From Sulfurimonas sp. (GTDB taxonomy: Bacteria; Campylobacterota; Campylobacteria; Campylobacterales; Sulfurimonadaceae): DNA of 64,000 nucleotides. Each line of letters starts with the position of its first letter. The first letter of the stretch is position 1. The position numbers and the translations under genes are program-made. The notes under the pieces were generated by a model that worked only from the letters and a program-made list of their open reading frames with translations, did no database searches and was not told the DNA's origin. Shown here in pieces: positions 1-6,933 of this stretch. The DNA is taken from the NCBI GenBank assembly GCA_027019335.1, contig JALUWV010000002.1, forward strand, positions 1-64,000, given 5' to 3'.

Positions 1-296
1 CAAATGTTGGAGTAGGTTTCCTCTCTGCTATCGTAGATAATGTACCAGTTATGAGTGCAATCCTGAAATCATCACCAGATATGGACACAGCACAATGGAT
101 GCTTGTGACAATGACAGCAGGAATAGGAGGAAGTCTTATCTCTTTTGGTTCCGCTGCAGGTGTAGGAGTAATGGGAAAACTACGAGGTATTTATACTTTT
201 GGTTCACACATGAAACACGCTTGGACTATTCTTGTAGGGTATATCATTTCTATCGCTATTTGGTATTTTCAGTTTGAGATTTTAGGTCTGTATTAA
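1..296 (+). CDS. nhaD: Na+/H+ antiporter NhaD family, C-terminal part
   Basis: This is the 3' end of a gene that begins before the window, read in the frame starting at base 3. The visible 97 residues are hydrophobic with at least two membrane helices. They contain the segment VGFLSAIVDNVPVMSA and the glycine/serine-rich stretch GGSLISFGSAAGVGVMG, which are typical of the C-terminal half of NhaD antiporters in the ArsB/NhaD ion transporter superfamily. The family exchanges Na+ or Li+ for protons across the inner membrane. The gene converges on msrAB with 8 bp between the stop codons. Family assignment is from recognised motifs; cation specificity cannot be told from this fragment. Confidence 0.85.
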   Translation, partial: NVGVGFLSAIVDNVPVMSAILKSSPDMDTAQWMLVTMTAGIGGSLISFGSAAGVGVMGKLRGIYTFGSHMKHAWTILVGYIISIAIWYFQFEILGLY

Positions 297-303
297 ATTT
301 TTG

Positions 304-335
304 TTTAGAGTTTATCTCTTGGGATAAACTCTAAA
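304..335. repeat. 13-bp inverted repeat between nhaD and msrAB
   Basis: Bases 304-316 are the perfect reverse complement of 323-335, with a 6-base loop. The hairpin lies just after the nhaD stop and covers the last codons and stop of msrAB. It would form in both transcripts and probably marks the end of both convergent units. Neither strand shows a good U-run after the stem, so it is not a textbook intrinsic terminator. Confidence 0.55.
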
Positions 336-1486
336 ACTGTCGCATCGATGCAAAAGCGTCTTTTGCCATCTTCTCTTGGAAACACATGTCCCAAATGAAT
401 CCCACTTTTTTTCGCAACAATCTCTATGCGTTGCATACCGTAGCTGTTATCTTTTTTTTCAACAATACCACCTTCTACTGCCTTATAAAAACTTAACCAT
501 CCCGTTCCTGAATGAAATCGTTCACGAGTATCAAAAAGTATATCGCCACTGAGCTTATCTACAAAAACACCATCAGGAGTATCTTTAAAGACAGCATACT
601 GCTTACACCCTGGTGCATCTGTTCCCTCATGAAAGGCAACATTATAGGCTTGCGAATTTTTGCCTAATTTAAAATCTCCCAAAGTTTTGTAAAACTGTTT
701 TATATCCATATATCCAGAATGTCCTATCACTTCTTTTCCATCTTTTATAAATAAGATTGTAGGTGTTGCAAAAAGTTTCGTTTGAAGCATAAAGTTCTTT
801 AAATTTTTTGCAAAAACTGTTCTTAATGGAAGTGAACCATGATAGAGAGAACTCACATCTCTTTCAAACTTTTCACAATAAGGACAGTAATTTTGAGATT
901 TGATAACAAGAATCTCTTTGCCTCCGAGTGGTAGCACTGACTTTTCTTGTGTTTTTACTTGAGAGAACTTCACTCCAGTTGCATGGTTTGGACAGTAACC
1001 AAAGGGATTTTTTTGGAGATAATCTTGATGATATGCTTCTGCTGGGTAAAATTTCACTAAAGGCTGTATCTCCGTTTTTATACTACTATATCCTGCCTTT
1101 GTAAGAAGTTTTTGATACTCTTTTTCAGTAGATTGTGCAATCTTTTCTTGCTTGATATTTGTGTAGTAGATAGCACTTCGGTAGTTATTGCCTATATCAT
1201 TCCCTTGTCCATTGTATTGTGTTGGGTCATGGAGTTCCCAAAAAGATTTGATGAGAGTTTTGGCATCTGTTTTGCTTGTATCAAAAGTAACTCGTACTGA
1301 TTCTGCATAATTTTTTCTTGCACTACTAGCTTCCAATCTTCGCATGGCAAGTACATCTTCATATGTAGGATTTGCATAGGTACCACCCGCATACCCCGAT
1401 TCTGCTTTTACTACCCCTTGCATATGTTCAAAATGTTTTTCAACACCCCAAAAACAGCCTGCTGCAAATACTATTGATGTTATCAT
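305..1486 (-). CDS. msrAB: Peptide methionine sulfoxide reductase MsrA-thioredoxin-MsrB fusion
   Basis: This 393-residue three-domain protein repairs oxidised methionine. Residues about 1-170 are MsrA (catalytic GCFWG near the N-terminus, S-epimer). Residues about 185-275 are a thioredoxin-like domain with the redox pair CPYC and a TPTILFIKDG strand. Residues about 280-393 are MsrB (R-epimer), with the FHSGTGWLSF motif and the catalytic cysteine in RRFCIDA. The CxxC zinc pairs of many MsrB proteins are absent. No convincing signal peptide is visible, so the enzyme may be cytoplasmic. The thioredoxin-like domain presumably re-reduces the Msr active sites. The domain order differs from Neisseria PilB, where thioredoxin comes first. 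The function is secure; the electron path is inferred. Confidence 0.92.
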   Translation of the reverse strand: MITSIVFAAGCFWGVEKHFEHMQGVVKAESGYAGGTYANPTYEDVLAMRRLEASSARKNYAESVRVTFDTSKTDAKTLIKSFWELHDPTQYNGQGNDIGNNYRSAIYYTNIKQEKIAQSTEKEYQKLLTKAGYSSIKTEIQPLVKFYPAEAYHQDYLQKNPFGYCPNHATGVKFSQVKTQEKSVLPLGGKEILVIKSQNYCPYCEKFERDVSSLYHGSLPLRTVFAKNLKNFMLQTKLFATPTILFIKDGKEVIGHSGYMDIKQFYKTLGDFKLGKNSQAYNVAFHEGTDAPGCKQYAVFKDTPDGVFVDKLSGDILFDTRERFHSGTGWLSFYKAVEGGIVEKKDNSYGMQRIEIVAKKSGIHLGHVFPREDGKRRFCIDATVLEFIPRDKL

Positions 1487-1535
1487 ATTTTCACTCCTTT
1501 GAGGTATTATAACCTTTCTTTGTGTATCTTTTGTG

Positions 1536-1541
1536 TATAAT
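1536..1541 (+). promoter_or_regulatory. -10 box of dnaG, possibly giving a leaderless mRNA
   Basis: An extended -10 element, TGTGTATAAT, ends at 1541, only 7 bases before the dnaG ATG at 1549. No Shine-Dalgarno sequence precedes the ATG. Transcription from this box would start at or next to the ATG. Confidence 0.55.
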
Positions 1542-1548
1542 CTCTCTT

Positions 1549-4332
1549 ATGATTGCACAGAACTCCATAGAAGCCCTCAAGGCTCGACTTGATATTGTTG
1601 ATGTTGTTGGAAGTTATGTAGAACTCAAAAAAGCAGGGGGGAACTTTAAGGCTCCATGCCCTTTTCATGATGAGAAATCTCCCTCCTTTGTAGTAAGTCC
1701 CCAAAAACAGATTTATCATTGTTTCGGATGCCTGCCACCGTATCAAAAAATAATGACTCCTGATGGCTATAGAAGTATTGTAGACATACATATTGGCGAT
1801 AAAGTATATGCCGTAAATGGCTTAGAAACAGAAGTTATAGAGTCTGTATATCACACGAGTGAGTTTAATATTTTGGCATTTACGACAGCCTTGAGTGCGG
1901 ATGTCTCTTGTTTTACTCAAAATCATGATATGCTCGTGGTAAAAAAAGAAGATGCTCTAAAGGAACTTCCATATTTAAGAGTTGAAAAAACACGACCTTT
2001 AAAGTTTTATGGTCGTATAAAAAAGAAACAAAGAGCGAATAATCTTAAAATTAAGAGAGAATTTGCAAATGATGTAGCTTTGGGTGACTACTTTGTGTAT
2101 CCAGTACGAACAGCTATACTTCAAAAAGATGTGATAGATGTCTCTTCTCTTTGGGAAAAAAAGAACTTTGGTCCTAGCGTGCAAAAGATAGAGACTATAT
2201 CTATCAATAAAGATTTTATGTGGTTAGCAGGTTTTTATGTTGCAGAAGGGAGTACATATCGTGGTGGTATAAAGTTTTCTATCTCGGCAAAAGAAGAGGA
2301 GTATGCTCAAAAGATTGTAGAAATTGTTGAAAAACTTTTTAATAAGAAGGCAAAGCTTTTTTTTCGTAAAGAGAGACCTACCTCTTTAGAAGTAACTATC
2401 TCAAGTACAAATTTAGAGTATATTTTTGCTCACTTATTTAACAAAGGTGCTGAAAACAAATCCTATCCATTTTGGTTTAATTCTTTAGAAAAAGAATTTA
2501 GAGAATCCCTATTTCAAGGACTTATGGATGGCGATGGCTGCTATAGTAGAAATACTTATGACACAATAAGTGATACTTTAACAAATGAAATACTAGATTT
2601 GGCAATTTCACTAGGGAAATTACCAAGTTGTCGAGTGACTCAAAAGAGTGTAGATAAACATGGTGTGAATCATAAGAAATCGTATACTATTTATTTTAAG
2701 AAACGAGAATCTATAGAGAGTTTTTATGAGTATATTGATGGAGTGCAATATCTTTTTATAAGAGTAAAAGAGATAAAAAATATTGGTCATGAAGAGTTAG
2801 TTTATGATATAACGGTTAAAGATAACACACATACATTTTTAGCCAATCACTTTGCTGTTGGAAACTGTGGTGCTGGCGGTGATAGTGTCAAGTTTGTGAT
2901 GGAGTATGAGAAGCTTAATTACCCTGAAGCCCTTGAAAAGCTTGCAGACTCTTACAACTTTACACTCTCTTATACGGACAACAAAAACAACAAACCCCGT
3001 TCGCAAGTGATGGAGAGTCTCAATGCTTGGTATCAAAACCTCTTACCTTCTAAACCAACAGCCCTCAAATACATTCAAGAACGTGGTATTTATGAGAGTA
3101 GTATAGAAAAATTTGGCATTGGGTATGCACCTGATACAAACGCAACGATAAACTATATCAAATCGCAAATGTTTACTATGAATGAAGCAGTGGAAATGGG
3201 TGTTGTGGGGTACTCAGAGGGGAGGAATTTTGCTCGTTTTATAGAAAGAATTACCTTTCCTATTCATTCTGCTAATGGCTCTTTAGTTGGTTTTGGTGGT
3301 CGGACTATCACGGGACATCAAGCCAAATATGTCAATTCTCCTGAAACACCTTTTTTTAATAAATCTCGCTTGCTTTATGCTTACCATCATGCAAAACAGT
3401 CTCTTTATAAACGCAAAGAGATTATCATTACCGAGGGGTATTTAGATGTTATTATGCTGCATCAAGCAGGCTTTGACAATGCCGTAGCTACTTTAGGGAC
3501 GGCACTCACAGAACAGCACTTACCATTACTTCGCAAGGGAGATGCTAAGGTTATCATGGCGTATGATGGCGATAAAGCAGGAAGGGCAGCAGCACTTAAA
3601 GCAAGTAAACTTTTAAGTGCGAGTGGATTTAATGGTGGGGTTGTTGTTTTTGAGGGTGGATTAGACCCTGCAGATATGGTGAAAGAGGGGCGTATCGAAG
3701 AGCTTAGTAATATTTTTCGTTCTCCTAAACCTTTTATAGAGTTTGTTTTAGATGAGATACTCTCTTTGTTTGATTTACAAGACCCAAAAGCCAAAGAGGC
3801 TTGCATGCAAGAGGGTGTGAGTTATCTCAAAACTCTCTCTCCACTTTTACAAGAGGAGTACAAAACTTACCTTGCACCGCGTTTAGGAGGCTTAGGAGTT
3901 TCGCCTTCACTGATTAAACTCAACAACCCTACAAACACAGCACCCACACAATTTGATACAACAAACAGACATAAAGATATGTGGGAACTTTCACTCATAA
4001 AGACGATTTTAGAAAAACCACAGTTTATCAATACTATCTTAGATGTCATTGACCCCTCTCTTTTTCAGTTCCATGCCCGTGAATTTTCTTTAGCACTCAA
4101 TGCAGATAAAGAGAGACCCGAATTGATGGCAATAGCAGTTGATGAGAGTATTGTCGCACTCGATAATGAAGATGCACTCACAGCAGAACTCATTACCTTT
4201 CTTTCAAGACATTATGAGCGAGAACTCAAAAAAATCAACATACAACAAAACATTAGTTTTGAAGAAAAAGCCTTTTTTATACGCAAGTTTCGGGGAAAAA
4301 TTGCTAAATTAAAACGAGGAGAATTAAATTAA
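1549..4332 (+). CDS. dnaG: DNA primase DnaG precursor containing an intein
   Basis: DnaG makes the RNA primers for replication, together with DnaB. The 927-residue precursor holds 548 residues of primase, the normal size for this phylum, plus a 379-residue intein. The CHC2 zinc finger is at the N-terminus (CPFH, then YHCFG followed by CGAGGD after the intein). The TOPRIM core follows, with ITEGYLDVI and MAYDGDKAG, and then the C-terminal helicase-binding region. I start the gene at the ATG at 1549 (MIAQNSIEALK), the usual DnaG N-terminus; the in-frame GTG at 1522 adds nine non-conserved residues. The intein splits the zinc finger between the third and fourth zinc ligands, so splicing should be needed for a normal primase. 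Because dnaG is essential, the intein is very probably active. Confidence 0.96.
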   Translation: MIAQNSIEALKARLDIVDVVGSYVELKKAGGNFKAPCPFHDEKSPSFVVSPQKQIYHCFGCLPPYQKIMTPDGYRSIVDIHIGDKVYAVNGLETEVIESVYHTSEFNILAFTTALSADVSCFTQNHDMLVVKKEDALKELPYLRVEKTRPLKFYGRIKKKQRANNLKIKREFANDVALGDYFVYPVRTAILQKDVIDVSSLWEKKNFGPSVQKIETISINKDFMWLAGFYVAEGSTYRGGIKFSISAKEEEYAQKIVEIVEKLFNKKAKLFFRKERPTSLEVTISSTNLEYIFAHLFNKGAENKSYPFWFNSLEKEFRESLFQGLMDGDGCYSRNTYDTISDTLTNEILDLAISLGKLPSCRVTQKSVDKHGVNHKKSYTIYFKKRESIESFYEYIDGVQYLFIRVKEIKNIGHEELVYDITVKDNTHTFLANHFAVGNCGAGGDSVKFVMEYEKLNYPEALEKLADSYNFTLSYTDNKNNKPRSQVMESLNAWYQNLLPSKPTALKYIQERGIYESSIEKFGIGYAPDTNATINYIKSQMFTMNEAVEMGVVGYSEGRNFARFIERITFPIHSANGSLVGFGGRTITGHQAKYVNSPETPFFNKSRLLYAYHHAKQSLYKRKEIIITEGYLDVIMLHQAGFDNAVATLGTALTEQHLPLLRKGDAKVIMAYDGDKAGRAAALKASKLLSASGFNGGVVVFEGGLDPADMVKEGRIEELSNIFRSPKPFIEFVLDEILSLFDLQDPKAKEACMQEGVSYLKTLSPLLQEEYKTYLAPRLGGLGVSPSLIKLNNPTNTAPTQFDTTNRHKDMWELSLIKTILEKPQFINTILDVIDPSLFQFHAREFSLALNADKERPELMAIAVDESIVALDNEDALTAELITFLSRHYERELKKINIQQNISFEEKAFFIRKFRGKIAKLKRGELN
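1729..2865 (+). mobile_element. Intein with LAGLIDADG homing endonuclease inside DnaG
   Basis: This in-frame 1137-base insertion encodes a 379-residue intein. Its first residue is Cys (C1, start of block A, CLPPYQKIMTPDGYRSI), and its last residue is Asn379, followed by extein Cys+1. Block B is CFTQNHD at 61-67 (His66). The endonuclease motifs are LAGFYVAEG at 166-174 and QGLMDGDG at 263-270, both with the acidic residue intact. Block F is LVYDITVKDNTHTF at about 357-370 and block G is NHFAVGN at 373-379. The usual penultimate histidine is glycine here (G378). Flanking extein is YHCFG and CGAGGD, which join into a standard CHC2 finger. The intein appears capable of splicing and homing, but activity is inferred. 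Confidence 0.95.
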
Positions 4333-4387
4333 TAATTAATTCTATCTTTTTTTGATACAATAAAGTGATTTTAAATAAGGTTTTATA

Positions 4388-4810
4388 ATGGCTGGTATAC
4401 ATTTCTCTTTTGACAATTTTAAACAACTGATGCAACTCAACATCGGTATCTCGGAACGACTTGATGAAAATCGTGCAGAGAGCTTTACTCTTTTGTATTG
4501 TGATTTTTCATCTGTGGCACAAGATATCGTTGATGCTTCTTTGTTAGAAATACTCAGAACATCAGATTCTATCGTACATTTTGAGGGAGATTACTTTTTT
4601 GTTTTACCCTATACCGATAAATATGGAGCAGAAATTGTTAAAAAAATGTTTGATGAATTTTTTGCTCGCTATTTAAACTCTTTCCTTATGAGTTATCCTG
4701 TTGATGGGGAGACTCCTGAAGAAATTTTTGGAAATATGCAAGATAGTGTGAGTATGTTTCTCAAAAAAGATTTAAAATGCTTAGATAGATTTGCAAAAGA
4801 GTATTACTAA
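4388..4810 (+). CDS. Hypothetical protein, possibly a degenerate GGDEF-like fold
   Basis: This 140-residue protein has no signal peptide or membrane segment. I do not recognise a named family. The alternation FTLLYCDFSS, then helix, then DSIVHFEGDYFFVLPYTD, then an amphipathic helix, resembles the core of a nucleotidyl-cyclase (GGDEF) fold without its signature. That comparison is by eye only. The gene sits between dnaG and the flagellar fliK gene, and the sigma-54 promoter of fliK begins 9 bases after its stop, so it is not part of the sigma-54 unit. An AT-rich leader with the weak SD-like AATAAGG at 4373-4379 precedes the ATG. Confidence 0.7.
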   Translation: MAGIHFSFDNFKQLMQLNIGISERLDENRAESFTLLYCDFSSVAQDIVDASLLEILRTSDSIVHFEGDYFFVLPYTDKYGAEIVKKMFDEFFARYLNSFLMSYPVDGETPEEIFGNMQDSVSMFLKKDLKCLDRFAKEYY

Positions 4811-4818
4811 GTTTAGGT

Positions 4819-4832
4819 GGAACATAAAATGC
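4819..4832 (+). promoter_or_regulatory. Sigma-54 promoter of fliK operon
   Basis: The sequence TGGAACATAAAATGCTTT has the invariant GG (4819-4820) and GC (4831-4832) separated by exactly 10 bases, the -24/-12 pattern of RpoN promoters. The fliK ATG follows about 50 bases downstream. In Campylobacterota, RpoN with FlgR/FlgS drives the hook genes. Confidence 0.85.
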
Positions 4833-4881
4833 TTTAATCTCTTAAAATCCCTTCAATTGGAGAGATATTTAGGAGTATAAA

Positions 4882-6237
4882 ATGATTTCATTAGATGTAA
4901 AAGCAGAGACTTCCTCTTCATCCCCTTCATCAAAACTTCCATCGAAAGAAGGGGAGACAACACTCTCCTTTTCAGATTTACTCCAAGGTATATCCCTTCA
5001 AAAAGAAGAACCAAAGGTTATTCAAAATGGCACTTTGGTACTTGCTTTGGGAAAAGAGCTAGCGAATCCACAAAAAGATACAAAAGCAGTAAAAAATGAC
5101 ACTCTACTCTCCTTACTTCAAGCTGATACTTCATTAGAACTCAATCCTAAAGTGACCGAGTCTTTAAATCCGCAAGATGTTAAAAAACTTATTCAAGATG
5201 CTAAACAGTATCTTAAAAATAAAATTACACAAAGTGATGATTTTAAACGTTCAGAGATTAAAACACTGCCTAAAACTCTCCAAGGTCTCACACAAGTTGC
5301 AAAAAAATTTGGGATAGAAGTCTCCAAAATAACACTCGAAGAAGTGAGTGTTACGAGTAAGAATTTACCCGTAAAAAGTATGAAAACAGATAAAATTTTT
5401 GTAAAAGAAACAGCCAAAGATAATACTCCTCAAATAGACGAAAGTCCACAAGTAGCACACAAGCAAAAAGAGGGAGTAAAAACGACAATGCCTCTTTTTA
5501 AAGCACAGACACAAGGTGAACATACTACAGAACAATTAGTGCAAACCAAAATTTTATCAACGGAAAAAAAAGTACCACAGAAAAAAGCAGATGAAACACT
5601 TAAATCATTGCTTAGTGGGGATAAAGTAGTAAAAAGAGAGACAACATTGACAGCAGATTTCTCGGTAGCTTCTGCAAAAGTAATTGCACCAAAAACAACA
5701 CGAGAAAAAGAAAGCTCTTTTGAAAGTCTCTTAAAAGGGGAGGGGAAAGAGACCCCTCAAATGGGCAAACTTGATGGACTTGCAACTGCTAAACCTGATA
5801 GTCTTGAGGTGAAGATTCATGAAGCGAAACAAATGACAAAGTATCTTTCACAAGATGTGAAACAGGCGATAGAAGATTACAAATCACCTTTTACAAGAGT
5901 TAAAGTACAACTCAACCCACAAAGATTGGGTGAAGTAGACTTAACCATAGTCCAACGTGGAAAAAATCTGCATATTAATTTGAGTTCAAATAATGTTGCC
6001 ATTAACACGTTAGCTATGAATGCACAGGATTTAAAAGTGCAACTTGCAAATAGTGGAATAAATAATGCTTCATTAAATTTTAACAACAACCCTCAAGGTG
6101 ATCAATCTGGTGCGAATCAACAGCAACAGAGACATCAAGAGCAAAAAGCTCAAGATGAATATAATTATTTTGAGAAACAAGAGGGGAGTGAAGAAGTTCT
6201 CACTTCTCTTGAAATTGTAGTCCCGCACTACGCATAA
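4882..6237 (+). CDS. fliK: Flagellar hook-length control protein FliK
   Basis: FliK is the exported molecular ruler that sets hook length and triggers the export-specificity switch through FlhB. The 451-residue protein has a long, low-complexity, Lys/Thr/Gln-rich N-terminal part (1-320). A compact C-terminal hook-length domain follows at about 325-410, with VKVQLNPQRLGEVDLTI and a following INTLAMNAQDLKVQL helix, and then a Gln-rich tail. This layout is typical of FliK. It is the first gene after a sigma-54 promoter and lies 10 bases before flgD. The start is supported by TAGGAG a few bases upstream. The identification is firm from the C-terminal domain and the gene context. Confidence 0.92.
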   Translation: MISLDVKAETSSSSPSSKLPSKEGETTLSFSDLLQGISLQKEEPKVIQNGTLVLALGKELANPQKDTKAVKNDTLLSLLQADTSLELNPKVTESLNPQDVKKLIQDAKQYLKNKITQSDDFKRSEIKTLPKTLQGLTQVAKKFGIEVSKITLEEVSVTSKNLPVKSMKTDKIFVKETAKDNTPQIDESPQVAHKQKEGVKTTMPLFKAQTQGEHTTEQLVQTKILSTEKKVPQKKADETLKSLLSGDKVVKRETTLTADFSVASAKVIAPKTTREKESSFESLLKGEGKETPQMGKLDGLATAKPDSLEVKIHEAKQMTKYLSQDVKQAIEDYKSPFTRVKVQLNPQRLGEVDLTIVQRGKNLHINLSSNNVAINTLAMNAQDLKVQLANSGINNASLNFNNNPQGDQSGANQQQQRHQEQKAQDEYNYFEKQEGSEEVLTSLEIVVPHYA

Positions 6238-6247
6238 AGGATATATT

Positions 6248-6916
6248 ATGGCAGTCAACGCAACCAATAGTACTTCATCAGCCATTGCACAGGCAGCAGG
6301 TGCAGGGAGTACAACAAACCCAAATGGAGTTTTAGGAAAAGATGATTTTTTAAAACTTCTGCTTACACAGCTACAATATCAAGACCCAACTGCACCAACA
6401 GACACAGAGAAAATTTTATCACAGACTTCTCAGTTAGCGACATTAGAATCATCAAACAACACACAAGCAGCTCTTGATAAGCTTGCTTCTTCATTGGGAA
6501 ATGCACAACAGTTCTCAACCATCGCAGCCATTGGTAAAACTGCTGATTTGGGAAGTGATTCCATAGCACTAGATAAAGGGAATAGTTCTACATTTGAAGT
6601 TTATTTCCCTCAAGATGTTCAAAATGGAACTATAGACATCACAGATAATAGTGGGGTTACAGTTAAAACTCTTGATGTGGGTACAAACCCTTCTGGTGTC
6701 TACCAATTTACATGGGATGGGAGTAATACTGCAGGGAATGCTGTAGATAGTGGTGTGTATCATGTAAATGCAAATTATACTAATTCTGATGGAAAAGCAC
6801 TCACAACACGTTTAGGTGCCTATCCAATCGAATCTGTCAAATTTGACAAAGGTAACACCTTAGTGAAACTTGGTTCAAACTATGTACCTCTTAAAAATAT
6901 TAAAGAAGTCTACTAA
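6248..6916 (+). CDS. flgD: Flagellar hook capping / assembly protein FlgD
   Basis: FlgD forms the temporary cap on which hook subunits assemble outside the cell. The 222-residue protein shows the N-terminal signature FLKLLLTQLQYQDP followed by a Thr/Gln-rich helix. It then has the FlgD Tudor/Ig-like part, with QFTWDGSNTAGNAVDSG, the classic WDG motif. The length is usual for the family. A good SD (AAAGGA, just upstream) supports the ATG. The gene lies between fliK and the first flgE-like gene in the same order as Helicobacter HP0906-HP0908, and is likely co-transcribed from the sigma-54 promoter upstream of fliK. Confidence 0.95.
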   Translation: MAVNATNSTSSAIAQAAGAGSTTNPNGVLGKDDFLKLLLTQLQYQDPTAPTDTEKILSQTSQLATLESSNNTQAALDKLASSLGNAQQFSTIAAIGKTADLGSDSIALDKGNSSTFEVYFPQDVQNGTIDITDNSGVTVKTLDVGTNPSGVYQFTWDGSNTAGNAVDSGVYHVNANYTNSDGKALTTRLGAYPIESVKFDKGNTLVKLGSNYVPLKNIKEVY

Positions 6917-6933
6917 AGACAAAGGAGTTCATT

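Noticed and set aside
304..335. Hairpin at the nhaD-msrAB junction as a classic intrinsic terminator
   Set aside because: The stem is perfect but no T-run follows on either strand; listed only as an inverted repeat.
1522..1548. GTG at 1522 as start of dnaG
   Set aside because: It adds nine residues not seen in DnaG, lies upstream of the -10 box at 1536-1541, and has no ribosome site; the usual N-terminus MIAQNSIE begins at 1549.
1729..2865. The insertion in dnaG as a transposon, assembly error or separate gene
   Set aside because: The reading frame is continuous, the ends match intein chemistry (Cys first, Asn last, Cys+1), and blocks A, B, F and G are present.
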